NCBI RefSeq assembly: GCF_008824185.1
Contig: NZ_CP044426.1
Coordinates: forward strand, 1,992,501 to 2,056,500
DNA length: 64,000 bases
Direction: 5' to 3'
Source: Paracoccus pantotrophus
Lineage (GTDB): Bacteria; Pseudomonadota; Alphaproteobacteria; Rhodobacterales; Rhodobacteraceae
Of the stretch, positions 8,394-17,052 are shown piece after piece. The notes beneath the pieces are model-generated. The model did no database searches. It saw nothing but the letters and a program-made list of their open reading frames with translations, and had not been told where the DNA came from. The translations under genes and the position numbers were made by a program. How positions within the stretch are numbered: the stretch's first letter is position 1; the number at the start of each line of letters is the position of its first letter.

Positions 8394-9157
8394 CGCATCA
8401 ACTCGAAGGCCAGCGCGCCATCGTCACCGCCGGGGCATCCGGCATCGGGCGCGCCATCGTCGATGCGATGACCGAGGCCGGCATGACGGTGGCGACCTGC
8501 GACATCGACGCGGCGGCGCTGGCATCGCTGCCCGCAGGGGTTTTCGCCCGGCAGATCGATGTCGCCGACGAAGCGGCGCTCACGGGATTTGTCCGCGATG
8601 CCATCGCCCATCTGGGCGGGCTGGACTGCCTGGTCAACAATGCCGGGATCGCCGGGCCGACCGCCCGGATCGAAGACATCGACCCTGCCGATTGGCGGCG
8701 GACGCTGGACATCGTGCTGACCAGCCAGTTCCTGAGCGCCGCCGCCGCGGTGGGCGCGCTTCGGGTAAGCGGAAATCCCTCGATCATCAACCTGTCCTCG
8801 GTCGCGGGCCGCGTCGGATTCGCGCTGCGCACCCCTTATGCCGCCGCGAAATGGGGCGTCATCGGACTGACGAAATCGCTGGCCATCGAACTGGGCGAGA
8901 GCGGCATCCGGGTCAACGCCATTCTGCCCGGGCTCGTCGCCGGCGACCGGCAGCGCCGGGTGCTGGAAGCCAAGGCACAGCAGCGCAATATCAGCTTTGC
9001 CGAGGTCGAGGCGGAAGCCTTCCGCTATACCTCGATCAAGGAATACGTGCCCGCCGAGGCCATCGCCGCGCAGGCAATCTATCTTGCCTCGCCGCTCGGA
9101 CGCCATATTTCGGGACAGGCGATCTCGATCTGCGGCGATACGCGGATGCTGGCCTGA
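8390..9157 (+). CDS. SDR-family oxidoreductase
   Basis: 255-aa classical short-chain dehydrogenase. Seen: TAGASGIG near residue 13 (a variant of the usual TGxxxGIG with Ala in second place), CDID after beta-2 which favours NAD, NNAG near 85, INLSS with the catalytic Ser, and YAAAK with Tyr and Lys. The ending ISGQAISICGDT fits the family C-terminus. Translationally coupled to the GntR gene (ATGA overlap), so likely induced together with the divergent uptake operon. Substrate unknown. Confidence 0.9.
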   Translation: MTHQLEGQRAIVTAGASGIGRAIVDAMTEAGMTVATCDIDAAALASLPAGVFARQIDVADEAALTGFVRDAIAHLGGLDCLVNNAGIAGPTARIEDIDPADWRRTLDIVLTSQFLSAAAAVGALRVSGNPSIINLSSVAGRVGFALRTPYAAAKWGVIGLTKSLAIELGESGIRVNAILPGLVAGDRQRRVLEAKAQQRNISFAEVEAEAFRYTSIKEYVPAEAIAAQAIYLASPLGRHISGQAISICGDTRMLA

Positions 9158-9239
9158 AAAAGCCCGGCCGGCGCCCGCTGCCCCAGACGCTGCATGACAA
9201 GGGGCCGGAGCCGGAAACAGCCGCCAGACGTGACGGGTT

Positions 9240-10013
9240 CTAGGACCGGCCGGGGGATCGCAAGATGTCCAGCCATCCCAGCGTGGCCTCGGTCGGTCCG
9301 CCGGGACGGTATTCGGCGCCGACCGGCCGCGTCCAGCCCAGCTCGTCCAGAACCGCGCAAATGTGGCGATGGTCCAGCTCGCCCGAGTCGGGCGGACCGC
9401 GATCCGGGACCGAGGCGATCTGCACATGGCCCAGGATGTCGCGATGCGCCCGCAGCCGGCGCGTGATGTCGCCCTCCATGATCTGCAGGTGATAGCAGTC
9501 GAACATCAGCCGCAGGTTGTCATGCCCGGCCGCCTCGATGATCCGTGCCGCCTGGTCCGAGCCGGTCAGGAAGTAGCCCGGCGCATCGTAGCGGTTCAGC
9601 GGCTCGATCAGGATAGTGATGCCAAGCGGCCGCGCCAGCCGGCAGGCATGATCCAGGTTGGCGCGAAAGACGCGCTCGGCGGCCGGCCCCTCGGCCTGGC
9701 CCGCCATGACATGCACCGCACCGCAACCGATGGCAGCGGCATAGTCGACGCTGCGCCCGATCTCGGCCCGCGCCTCGGCCTCGCGCCCCGGCAGCGCGGC
9801 AAGCCCGTTTTCGCCCGGCCGGCCGCGCCGGGTATTCAGGCCCAGCATCGGCAACCCGGTCTCGGCCAGCGCAGCAGCCAGATCGGCGGCAGGCAGGTCA
9901 TGGGGCCAATGGCATTCGACCGCATCGAAACCGGCACGATGGGCGGCGCGGATCGCCTGCGGCAGCGGCAGATCGGTCCAGAGAAAGCCCAGATTGGCAG
10001 AAAACCGCGTCAT
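9240..10013 (-). CDS. hyi: Hydroxypyruvate isomerase-like TIM-barrel protein
   Basis: 257-aa protein of the xylose-isomerase-like TIM-barrel superfamily, matching hydroxypyruvate isomerase in length and motifs. Seen: SANLGFLWTDLPL at the N-terminus, AVECHWP near residue 36, ILIEPLNRYDAPGYFL near 145, LMFDCYHLQIMEGD near 180, and a GxEYxPxG segment near the C-terminus. The Glu/Asp/His residues in these blocks form the metal site in the family. The ATG at 10013 is chosen over upstream frame extension because it begins at the conserved core. Role: isomerises hydroxypyruvate to tartronate semialdehyde, or a related 2-oxo sugar acid. Convergent with the upstream SDR, otherwise alone. Confidence 0.8.
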   Translation of the reverse strand: MTRFSANLGFLWTDLPLPQAIRAAHRAGFDAVECHWPHDLPAADLAAALAETGLPMLGLNTRRGRPGENGLAALPGREAEARAEIGRSVDYAAAIGCGAVHVMAGQAEGPAAERVFRANLDHACRLARPLGITILIEPLNRYDAPGYFLTGSDQAARIIEAAGHDNLRLMFDCYHLQIMEGDITRRLRAHRDILGHVQIASVPDRGPPDSGELDHRHICAVLDELGWTRPVGAEYRPGGPTEATLGWLDILRSPGRS

Positions 10014-10272
10014 GCATCCCCCCAGGCGATATGGTGCGGCTGCAGCAATCCATCGACCCGGGCCGGTGTCAACAGCCTGGGCATGGCGGCATGGTCCCAC
10101 GCGGCAGCCGCGCCGTCACCTCGAGGATCGCGCCGGGCGAAAGGCCGGCACGGCTTCCTCGGGACCGGATGGCGACCGCACGACCCGCGGCGCGCATCAA
10201 CCCTGCGGCCGATCGTTCATGCGCGAATCGGCGGCATCCGACGCGGAGCGCAAGCTGCCCGCCGGCCTGAAG

Positions 10273-10848
10273 TCAGCGGCCAAGGGCATAGAATTCGTCG
10301 TTGGGACGCATGCTTGTCACATTGGCCAAACGGTTGGACATGCCGAAAAAGGCTGAAATGGCCGCGATGTCCCAGGCATCCTCCTCGGTGAAACCATGTG
10401 CCTTCAAGGCCTGCAGATCGCTTTCCCCCACATCATGGGCCTGTTGCGACACCCTGACCGCAAAGTCGAGCATCGCCTTCTGGCGCGGGGTGATATCGGC
10501 CTTGCGATAGTTGACGGCGACCTGATCGGCGATCAGCGCGTTCTTGGCGCGGATGCGCAGGATGGCCCCGTGAGCGACGACGCAATACTGGCATTGGTTG
10601 AGACTGCTGGTCGCCACGACGATCATCTCGCGCTCGGCCTTGCTGAGATTGCCGGGCTTGTCCATCAGCGCGTCATGATAGGCGAAGAAGGCCCGGAATT
10701 CGTCGGGACGATGTGCCAGTGCCAAGAAGACGTTCGGAATGAAGCCGGACTTTTCCTGCACCGCCAGAATGCGATCGCGGATATCCTCGGGCATTTCCTC
10801 GATTGTCGGGACCGGAAACCGGCTGATGGCGGGTTGACCGTTGCTCAT
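10273..10848 (-). CDS. Peroxidase-related protein, AhpD/carboxymuconolactone decarboxylase family
   Basis: 191-aa protein of the AhpD-like family. Seen: the redox motif C-Q-Y-C followed by VVAHG (about residues 87-95), a preceding EREMIVVATSSLNQ helix, and the family ending around SAFFGMSNRLANVTSMRPN. Such proteins are thiol-dependent peroxidases or carbonyl-related redox enzymes of the cytoplasm. Gene start 21 nt after the acuI stop, with GGAAAG before the ATG, so it is the third gene of an acuR-acuI operon. Inference: it handles oxidative or electrophile stress that comes with acrylate/acrylyl-CoA. Confidence 0.85.
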   Translation of the reverse strand: MSNGQPAISRFPVPTIEEMPEDIRDRILAVQEKSGFIPNVFLALAHRPDEFRAFFAYHDALMDKPGNLSKAEREMIVVATSSLNQCQYCVVAHGAILRIRAKNALIADQVAVNYRKADITPRQKAMLDFAVRVSQQAHDVGESDLQALKAHGFTEEDAWDIAAISAFFGMSNRLANVTSMRPNDEFYALGR

Positions 10849-10869
10849 GTGCTTTCCTTTCTTGGAATG

Positions 10870-11856
10870 TCAGGGATTGGCGATCGGCACGACGACGCGG
10901 CCGCGCATGGCACCGGCGATCAGCTGTTCGGAAACCCCGATCACCTCCTCGATTGCGACATGCTGCGTCATGCCATCCAGAAGCGCCGGATCGAGATCCT
11001 CAGCCAGCCGCCGCCAGGCCTCGCGCCGCTCGTCCAGGGGGCACATGACGCTGTCGATCCCCGCAAGGGTGACACCGCGCAGAATGAAGGGGGCGACCGT
11101 GGCCGGGAACGCCATGCCCCCGGCAAGGCCGCAGGCCGCGACAACGCCCCGGTATTTCATGGAGGCGCAGACATTGGCCAGCACATGCCCGCCCACCACG
11201 TCGATCGCACCCGCCCATTGCTCACTGGCAAGCGGCTTGCCCTGCTGGTTGAAATCGGACCGGGGCAGGATGCGCTTGGCGCCCAGCCTGGCCAGATACT
11301 CGCTCTCCTCGACGCGCCCGGTCACGGCGGCCACCTCGTAGCCCAGCTTGGCCAGCACCGCGACCGCCACGCTGCCCACGCCCCCCACGGCGCCGGTCAC
11401 CAGCACTTCGCCGCTTTCGGGCCTGACGCCATGGCGCTCCAGCGCCATCACGCATAGCATCGCGGTATATCCCGCGGTGCCGATGCTCATTGCCCGGGAA
11501 AAGCTGAACGCGGGCTCCAGGGGGATCAGCCAATCGCCCTTCACACGGGCAAGCTCGGACAACCCGCCCCAATGCACCTCGCCCAGGCCCCAGCCATTCA
11601 AGACCACCTTGTCTCCGGGCCGGAAAAAGGGGTCGGTCGATTGTTCGACGACACCGGCGAAATCGATCCCTGGCACCATGGGAAACCTTCTGACCACCGG
11701 CCCCTTGCCGGTAATCGCCAGCGCATCCTTGTAGTTCAGGGTCGAGCAGGCGATGCGAACCGTGACGTCGCCCTCGGGCAACCGGCTTTCGTCCAGTTCG
11801 GACAGCGAGACCCGCTGCCCGTTCTCATCCTTCTCGATCAGTATCGCTTTGAACAT
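10870..11856 (-). CDS. acuI: Acrylyl-CoA reductase (NADPH), AcuI/YhdH family
   Basis: 328-aa medium-chain reductase without the catalytic zinc ligands of alcohol dehydrogenases. Seen: [16 protein letters not shown] near residue 40, [10 protein letters not shown], a GAVGGVGS dinucleotide site near 155, and IDVVGG. These match AcuI/YhdH, which reduces acryloyl-CoA to propionyl-CoA with NADPH. Its start overlaps the 3' end of the TetR gene by 19 nt, as in acuR-acuI operons of Rhodobacteraceae. Role: detoxify acrylyl-CoA from DMSP, acrylate, propionate or 3-hydroxypropionate metabolism. No DMSP lyase or acuK homologue is present here. Confidence 0.92.
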   Translation of the reverse strand: MFKAILIEKDENGQRVSLSELDESRLPEGDVTVRIACSTLNYKDALAITGKGPVVRRFPMVPGIDFAGVVEQSTDPFFRPGDKVVLNGWGLGEVHWGGLSELARVKGDWLIPLEPAFSFSRAMSIGTAGYTAMLCVMALERHGVRPESGEVLVTGAVGGVGSVAVAVLAKLGYEVAAVTGRVEESEYLARLGAKRILPRSDFNQQGKPLASEQWAGAIDVVGGHVLANVCASMKYRGVVAACGLAGGMAFPATVAPFILRGVTLAGIDSVMCPLDERREAWRRLAEDLDPALLDGMTQHVAIEEVIGVSEQLIAGAMRGRVVVPIANP

Positions 11857-12524
11857 GTCGGCTGTCCCTTGGAGGTTTCGGATCCGGACCGCAGCATGGC
11901 CAGAAAGCCCTCTGCGAAATCGTCAAGCGGGGCCGGGCTTCGCTCAAGCTTCGCCCGCAGGACCGCGCCTTCCCAGCCGATCCAGAAGAACCTGGCAAGC
12001 CGGTCGCAATCCGCATCCCTTGCGATCTGGCCTGCCGCCTGCGCCGCCCGAAGACAGGTCGCGGTCCGTCCTTCCCAATCCCGGAACACCGCGGCCAGGC
12101 GCTCGCGGAAGGCGGCCGGCAGCACGCCCATTTCCTGCCCGAGATTGCCGATCAGGCAGCCCCGCCGGTAATCGAAACGCGCCATCCCCGCCTTTGCATC
12201 CGCAAAGAAGTCGCGCAACCGTTCCAGCGGCGGGCGATTTTCTGCGCCCAGCCAATGATCGAGCTTGCGGGCGAAAAAATCCGCATAGGCATCGACCAGC
12301 GCCAGGCCGAAGGCATCCTTGCTGTCGAAGTAATGGTAGAATGATCCCTTGGGCACCCCGGCCGAGGAAAGGATCTCATCGATGCTGACGGTGCTGAACC
12401 CCTTTTCCGTCAGGACCGCCAGGCCGGCCCGCACAAGCAGCATGCGCGGTGCATCCGGCCGGCTCTGGTCTTTTCGGGGACGGCCTCGCCTGCGCGGCAG
12501 ACCTGCGTTCCTTGTTTCTTCCAT
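11838..12524 (-). CDS. acuR: TetR-family repressor, AcuR-like
   Basis: 228-aa TetR regulator. Seen: a basic N-terminus (RRRGRPRK), then the helix-turn-helix with [20 protein letters not shown] and [10 protein letters not shown] near residues 43-72, and a helical C-terminal ligand domain. The ATG at 12524 is taken because the upstream in-frame extension is rich in AT and holds an inverted repeat. Genes overlap with acuI by 19 nt. Known: AcuR represses acuRI in Rhodobacter and releases DNA on binding acrylate. Assigning the same ligand here is inference from gene order and sequence type. Confidence 0.87.
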   Translation of the reverse strand: MEETRNAGLPRRRGRPRKDQSRPDAPRMLLVRAGLAVLTEKGFSTVSIDEILSSAGVPKGSFYHYFDSKDAFGLALVDAYADFFARKLDHWLGAENRPPLERLRDFFADAKAGMARFDYRRGCLIGNLGQEMGVLPAAFRERLAAVFRDWEGRTATCLRAAQAAGQIARDADCDRLARFFWIGWEGAVLRAKLERSPAPLDDFAEGFLAMLRSGSETSKGQPTCSKRY

Positions 12525-12566
12525 ATGCTTTTTTAGACCGGAGTCCTCCTCAAATCCAAAATAATT

Positions 12567-12579
12567 AGACCAGTCGTCT
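12567..12579. promoter_or_regulatory. Candidate AcuR operator
   Basis: AGAC-CAGTC-GTCT, an inverted repeat 43 nt upstream of the acuR ATG, set in an AT-rich patch (AATAATT just upstream on the plus strand) that contrasts with the surrounding GC-rich DNA. The position is right for autorepression of the acuR-acuI operon by a TetR dimer. Confidence 0.5.
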
Positions 12580-12663
12580 TGAAAAATTCCCGGCAGGACC
12601 GCGCCCTTCTGGTCATGCTTGCGGGGCATGGAATGAAATCGTTTATATTCCGATCCTTGCGTA

Positions 12664-13050
12664 TTACCCTGCCCCGGGAATGCCCACGGCCGCGCGGCTT
12701 TCCCCGTCATGCTCGCCCAGATGCGGCGGCGACAGCCGATAGCTGACGGCGGTGCGCGGGAGCTTCAGGGGCTTGCCGATCATCGGCACCCGGACCCCTT
12801 CCGGCCCGGTCATCTCGATGCGCATCTCGCGGGTTGCGCCAGGATCACATGGCCATCCGCGACCGCATAGACCTGGCTGGCGCGATGTTCGGATGCGCAT
12901 TGCCGCATCTTGGCGGCATCCTGCCCGAAATCAGGCCGTTCATGCCCGCGTTGCTCCGCCAGGCGACCCGGCTGTCCACCAGGGCCAGTTCGACATGCTG
13001 TCCCTCGCCGCTCCGGGCGCGATGGCGCGGCGCCGACAGGATGCCCACAG
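12664..13050 (-). pseudogene. CaiB/BaiF-type CoA-transferase remnant
   Basis: Three pieces of a type III CoA-transferase in three frames on the minus strand. About 13050-12897 reads GEGQHVELALVD and GNAHPNIAP. About 12898-12838 reads QVYAVADGHVILA. About 12825-12664 reads MRIEMTGPEGVRVPMIGKP and SPPHLGEHD, the normal C-terminus, ending at TAA. In intact family members some 110 residues lie between the second and third pieces, so there are two frameshifts and an internal deletion, and the N-terminal half is missing. The gene is dead. CaiB-type enzymes move CoA between acids, and its former partner may have been acuI next door. Confidence 0.8.
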
Positions 13051-13055
13051 CCGCA

Positions 13056-13136
13056 TGTGTCGGTGATTTCGCGCCCGACCATCGTCTGGACGATCTGGTC
13101 GCGCGTCACGTCCCGCGCCGGCGATGCCAGGACGGA
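13056..13136 (-). pseudogene. Sugar ABC transporter ATPase scrap (RbsA/XylG-like)
   Basis: A short minus-strand stretch reads DVTRDQIVQTMVGRE, matching the linker segment that follows the first ATPase domain of RbsA/XylG-type sugar ABC ATPases, where the MVGRE motif is very characteristic. No Walker motifs remain on either side. It abuts the CoA-transferase remnant without an intervening gene, so the two scraps were joined by deletion. Confidence 0.45.
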
Positions 13137-13191
13137 CCTCATCGGGGCCACGTGATCCGCGGCGGCATTTCCGGCGTGCTGCGCGCGATCC

Positions 13192-13275
13192 GTGAAAGTT
13201 CGGCCGAACGGCGAAAGGAAGATCCGCATCGTCTGCCGCGATGTCGGCTCCGAGGCGCGCAAGGGCCTGAACGCA
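13192..13275 (+). pseudogene. Possible CoxL/xanthine dehydrogenase-family scrap
   Basis: On the plus strand the frame reads ERKIRIVCRDVG, which resembles the conserved KVRVVxPDVGGGFG segment of molybdopterin-binding subunits of the CO dehydrogenase/aldehyde oxidase family. The glycine-rich continuation is lost. A further open stretch to about 13480 contains a tandem 15-base repeat (CCCGAAAACATCTGG twice at about 13410-13440) and no recognisable domain. The identification rests on about 12 residues and is weak. Confidence 0.25.
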
Positions 13276-13533
13276 GGCCCGATCGCCGCGGTCCCGTATC
13301 ATCCGCGCGGGCAGATCTCGCAGGAGCAGATCAGCACCATGCTCGAGGCGCTGGGGCAGAAACGTCGATCCCCGATGATCCTGCGCATCGTGCCGTTCCA
13401 GATCATCACCCCCGAAAACATCTGGCCCGAAAACATCTGGGGCCAGGGCTTCGGCGGCGGGGCTGTCCCGGTCAGGCGGCTTTGCCCATGCCGGATTGGC
13501 CGCCTGCGGCCAAGACCGCCCTGGCCGCCCGGT

Positions 13534-14937
13534 TCACGCCTTTCCGCCCCATGGCCCGTGATGGCTGTCCTGGCCGTCCAGACGGTCGAAGCCATGCGCG
13601 CCGAAGAAGTCGCGCTGCGCCTGGATCATGTTCGCGGTGCCGCGGCCGGTGCGCATCATGTCGAACCAGCCCAGCCCCGAGGCCAGCGCCGGCAGCGCGT
13701 GGCCGGCCATGATCCCCTGCGCCACCACCTGCCGCAGCGCCGGCATCGCGGTCTCGAGCTTCTCGGCGAAGAAGGGCGCCAGCGCCAGGTTGCGCGACGG
13801 ATCCTCGGCCAGCGCCGTGGCCATGTCGTTCAGCATGGCCGAGCGGATGATGCAGCCCGCCCGCCAGACCCGCGCGATCCCCGGCAGGTCAAGCTGCCAG
13901 CCGAAGGCGCGGCCGGCGGCCTCGATCATCGCGAAACCCTGCGCATAGCACAGGATCTTGCCGGCGATCAGCGCCGCCTCCAGCTCGGGCAGCGCCAGGT
14001 CCAGCGCCTGCGGGGCGGCGCCGAAGCGCGCCTCGCCCGCCTTGCGCTCGCCGAGGCGGGCCGAGACGTTGCGCGCCATCACCGCCGCCTCGATCACCGG
14101 GATCGGCGCGGCGAGGTGCTGCGCCTCGATCGCGGTCCAGCGCCCGGTGCCCTTCTGCCCGGCGGCGTCCAGGATCACGTCCAGCATCGGCGCGCCGGTC
14201 AGCGGATCGGCGGCCCCGGCGACGGCGGCAGAGATCTCGACCAGGTAGGATTTCAGCGCCCCCCCGTTCCAGCCGGCGAAGGTCTCGCCGATGGCGGCGG
14301 CCGGCAGGCCCAGCCCGTCGCGCATCAGCCCGTAGACCTCGGCGATCATCTGCATGTCGGCATATTCGATGCCGTTGTGGACGGTCTTGACGAAATGGCC
14401 GGCGCCGGCCTCGCCCATCCAGGTGGCGCAGGGGGTGCCGTCCTCGGCCCGGGCGGCGATGGCCTGCATGACCGGGGCGACGCGGTCCCAGTCGGCGCGG
14501 GCACCGCCGCCCATGATGGCGGGGCCGTGGCGCGCGCCCTCTTCGCCGCCCGAGACGCCCATGCCCAGGAAGCGCATCGGCAGACCGGCGGCGGCGCGGC
14601 GGTTGGTGTCGTGGAAATTGGCGTTGCCGGCGTCGATCACCAGATCCTCGGGGCCGAGCAGCGGCGCCAGCGCCGCGATCTGGTCGTCGACGGCCTGACC
14701 GGCGGGGACCATCAGGATGATGGCGCGAGGAGGCGCGATGGCGGCGACCAGATCGGCCAGGCTTTCGGTCGGGACCACGCGCTCCGCCAGCGCCCCGGCC
14801 TCGGCATGGAAGCGGCGGGTCACTTCGGCGGTGCGGTTCCAGACCGCGATGGGAAAGCCCTTCTCGGCGATGTTCAGCGCCAGCGCCGCACCCATCGTCC
14901 CCAGGCCGATCAGGCCGATCCTAGTGTCAGTGTTCAT
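13534..14937 (-). CDS. gnd: 6-phosphogluconate dehydrogenase, decarboxylating
   Basis: 467-aa enzyme converting 6-phosphogluconate to ribulose 5-phosphate, CO2 and NAD(P)H in the oxidative pentose phosphate pathway. Seen: GLGTMGA dinucleotide site near residue 9, the NRT after beta-2 that favours NADP, the substrate motif MGVSGGEEGARHGPA (near 125), catalytic Lys and Asn in HFVKTVHNGIEYADMQ (near 182), and the C-terminal QRDFFGAHGFDRLD. Full length for the family; the ATG at 14937 directly precedes the Rossmann strand. Single gene, flanked by the gene scraps and by the TRAP operon on the same strand. Fits the sugar-acid theme of the region. Confidence 0.95.
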   Translation of the reverse strand: MNTDTRIGLIGLGTMGAALALNIAEKGFPIAVWNRTAEVTRRFHAEAGALAERVVPTESLADLVAAIAPPRAIILMVPAGQAVDDQIAALAPLLGPEDLVIDAGNANFHDTNRRAAAGLPMRFLGMGVSGGEEGARHGPAIMGGGARADWDRVAPVMQAIAARAEDGTPCATWMGEAGAGHFVKTVHNGIEYADMQMIAEVYGLMRDGLGLPAAAIGETFAGWNGGALKSYLVEISAAVAGAADPLTGAPMLDVILDAAGQKGTGRWTAIEAQHLAAPIPVIEAAVMARNVSARLGERKAGEARFGAAPQALDLALPELEAALIAGKILCYAQGFAMIEAAGRAFGWQLDLPGIARVWRAGCIIRSAMLNDMATALAEDPSRNLALAPFFAEKLETAMPALRQVVAQGIMAGHALPALASGLGWFDMMRTGRGTANMIQAQRDFFGAHGFDRLDGQDSHHGPWGGKA

Positions 14938-15110
14938 TATTCTTCTTTGCTCTGGACAGCGCATCCCCGAGGGACGCCGATTGATGATCGAAATGCAGCT
15001 GCGCGTTAGGCCGTGGCATGGCGCCTCTGATAGCGCCAACGGAACGGGCAGTCAAAGCTGACCTGCATGGCGCCCCGACAAGAAGGCCAGGGCGCCACGC
15101 CCAAACGGGA

Positions 15111-16415
15111 TCAGCCCAGCAGCAGGTCGGGCAGGAAGGTGACGATCCCCGGAAACAGCGCCAGCATGATCGCAAAGCCGATCATGATCAACAGGAAGGG
15201 GAAGGTGACCCTTGCGATATAGGCCGTGCTTCGGGCGGTGATGTTCTGGATGACGGCGAAGTTGAAGGCTACCGGCGGCGTGATCTGCGCCATCTCGACC
15301 ACCAGCACCATGAAGATGCCGAACCAGATCTTGTCGAAGCCCGCGGCCTCGACCAGCGGCAGCACCACCGGCAGGGTGGTCGCGATCATCGAAAAGCCTT
15401 CAAGCGCGGTCCCCAGCACCAGATACAGCACGATCAGCGCCACGATCAGCAACATCGGCGACAGGTTCCAGTCGGTCACGACATTTGCAACCGCGGCAGG
15501 AATGCCAAGGGTCGAGGTGATATTGCCCAGCACCGATGCGCCAAGGATGATGATGCCCATGACCGAGCAGGTCTGCACCGTCCCCAGGATGATGTCGCGC
15601 AGCACCCGCAGGTTCAGCGCGCCCTGCGACAGCGACACGAGGAACGCCCCGACCACGCCCAGCGCCGCGGCCTCGGAAGGGGTCGCCAGCCCGCCATACA
15701 TCGAGCCCAGCACGCAGAGGATCAGGAACATGACCGGGCCGAGATCCCGCAGGGCGGCAAGACGCTGGCGGAAGGGCATGTGGCGCAAGGCGCGTTCGTT
15801 CTCGGGCACCAGGTCGGGCTTGGCGCTGGCGCGGATCATGATGTAGGCGGCAAAGACCAGGGCAAGCAGGACGCCCGGAATGAAGCCGGCGGTGAAAAGC
15901 CGCAGGATCGATTCATTGGCCAGCACGCCATACATGATCATCACCGTCGAGGGCGGGATCAGGAATCCCAGCGTGCCGGCACCTGCAAGGCTGCCGATGG
16001 CCAGGTCGGGCGAATAGCCCCGCGCCAGCAGTTCCTTCAGGGTCATGCGGCCGACGACCTGCGTCGTCGCGGCCGAGGAGCCCGAGATCGCCGCAAAGAT
16101 CGAGCAGCCGACGACATTGACATGCAGCAGCCGGCCCGGAAGCAGGCCCGCCCAGGGCGCCAGGCCGCTGAACAGGGTCTCCGACAGGCGCGTGCGAAAC
16201 AGGAACTCGCCCATCAGGATGAAAAGCGGCAACGCGACCAGGTCGGGCGTGGTCAGGATGTTGAACAGGTATTGCGGAAACAGCCTGTCGACGGGCAGGC
16301 CGGTGAACATCATTGCCAGGCCGATGGCCGTGGCCAGCAAGGCGATTCCGATCCAGGCCCCGATGGCCAATGTGCCGAAAAGAAGCCCGAACAGGCTTGC
16401 GACGATAGCGCCCAT
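15111..16415 (-). CDS. dctM: TRAP transporter large permease (DctM)
   Basis: 434-aa membrane protein with about 12 hydrophobic segments, the ion-coupled large subunit of a TRAP transporter. Seen: LPLFILMGEFLFRT near residue 60, AISGSSAATTQVVGRM near 112, and GYSPDLAIGSLAGAGTLGFLIPPSTVMI near 135, all characteristic of DctM. Third gene of dctP-dctQ-dctM. It works in the inner membrane with DctQ and is driven by a sodium or proton gradient. The substrate is set by DctP; a sugar acid or dicarboxylate is inferred from neighbouring idonate/gluconate genes. Confidence 0.94.
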   Translation of the reverse strand: MGAIVASLFGLLFGTLAIGAWIGIALLATAIGLAMMFTGLPVDRLFPQYLFNILTTPDLVALPLFILMGEFLFRTRLSETLFSGLAPWAGLLPGRLLHVNVVGCSIFAAISGSSAATTQVVGRMTLKELLARGYSPDLAIGSLAGAGTLGFLIPPSTVMIMYGVLANESILRLFTAGFIPGVLLALVFAAYIMIRASAKPDLVPENERALRHMPFRQRLAALRDLGPVMFLILCVLGSMYGGLATPSEAAALGVVGAFLVSLSQGALNLRVLRDIILGTVQTCSVMGIIILGASVLGNITSTLGIPAAVANVVTDWNLSPMLLIVALIVLYLVLGTALEGFSMIATTLPVVLPLVEAAGFDKIWFGIFMVLVVEMAQITPPVAFNFAVIQNITARSTAYIARVTFPFLLIMIGFAIMLALFPGIVTFLPDLLLG

Positions 16416-16460
16416 GTTTCTCCCCGATATTCCTGGTTTCGCGCGCAGGGGCGCGGTGGC

Positions 16461-17051
16461 TTACTCGATGGCGCTCGCGGCACCGAGGCTGGGTTTGTCG
16501 ACAGTGTTGCCGCTGATGGCGGTGACGAGTCGGGCAACCATCTGCAAGGCCAGCACGGCCGCGCCGATGGTCAGCACCAGCTGCGGGATCCACAGCGGCG
16601 TGAAACTGTCCTGGGAAACCTCGCCATAGCTCCAGGTGCGATGCGTGAACTGCGCAAGCCAGACCGCCAGGGGAAGCGTGACAACAGAGCCGAGGATGGC
16701 AGCGAATATCTCGAACATCCGGGCGTAGCGGCCCTTGCCCATCGACAGCAGCAGCTCTACCCGCAGTTGCAGGCCCGCGCGCAGCGTCATGCCCGAGCCG
16801 AGCAGGAAGGCCGCGCCCATCAGATAGGCGCTGTATTCCCAGCCGATCCCGGTGCCCGTGGGAAAGGACGGGACATAACGGCTGATCAACGCCATCGCGG
16901 TGTCGATCAGCACGAGCAGGGTCAGGCCCAGGACACAGAGACCGGCAAGCCAGGCCGCGACCAGCGAGGCAAAGTCCGCCGCCCTTTGCAGGGCAGCGAC
17001 AGCACCGCGTTCAGCGACGGCCTCGGAGGCGACATGCTGCTCTCCGGCCAT
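16461..17051 (-). CDS. dctQ: TRAP transporter small permease (DctQ)
   Basis: 196-aa membrane protein with four hydrophobic segments (about residues 30-50, 75-95, 115-135, 155-175), as in DctQ. Seen: the WEYSAYLMGAAFLLGSGMTLR block near residue 70, typical of the family. The ATG at 17051 is one nucleotide after the dctP stop. It scaffolds DctM for docking of the binding protein. A short hydrophilic N-terminus of about 20 residues precedes the first segment. Confidence 0.9.
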   Translation of the reverse strand: MAGEQHVASEAVAERGAVAALQRAADFASLVAAWLAGLCVLGLTLLVLIDTAMALISRYVPSFPTGTGIGWEYSAYLMGAAFLLGSGMTLRAGLQLRVELLLSMGKGRYARMFEIFAAILGSVVTLPLAVWLAQFTHRTWSYGEVSQDSFTPLWIPQLVLTIGAAVLALQMVARLVTAISGNTVDKPSLGAASAIE

Positions 17052-17052
17052 C

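Noticed and set aside
13410..13440. Tandem 15-base repeat as a possible mobile-element or CRISPR trace
   Set aside because: Only two copies, no spacer, and no transposase or inverted ends nearby; more likely a slip duplication in a dead gene.
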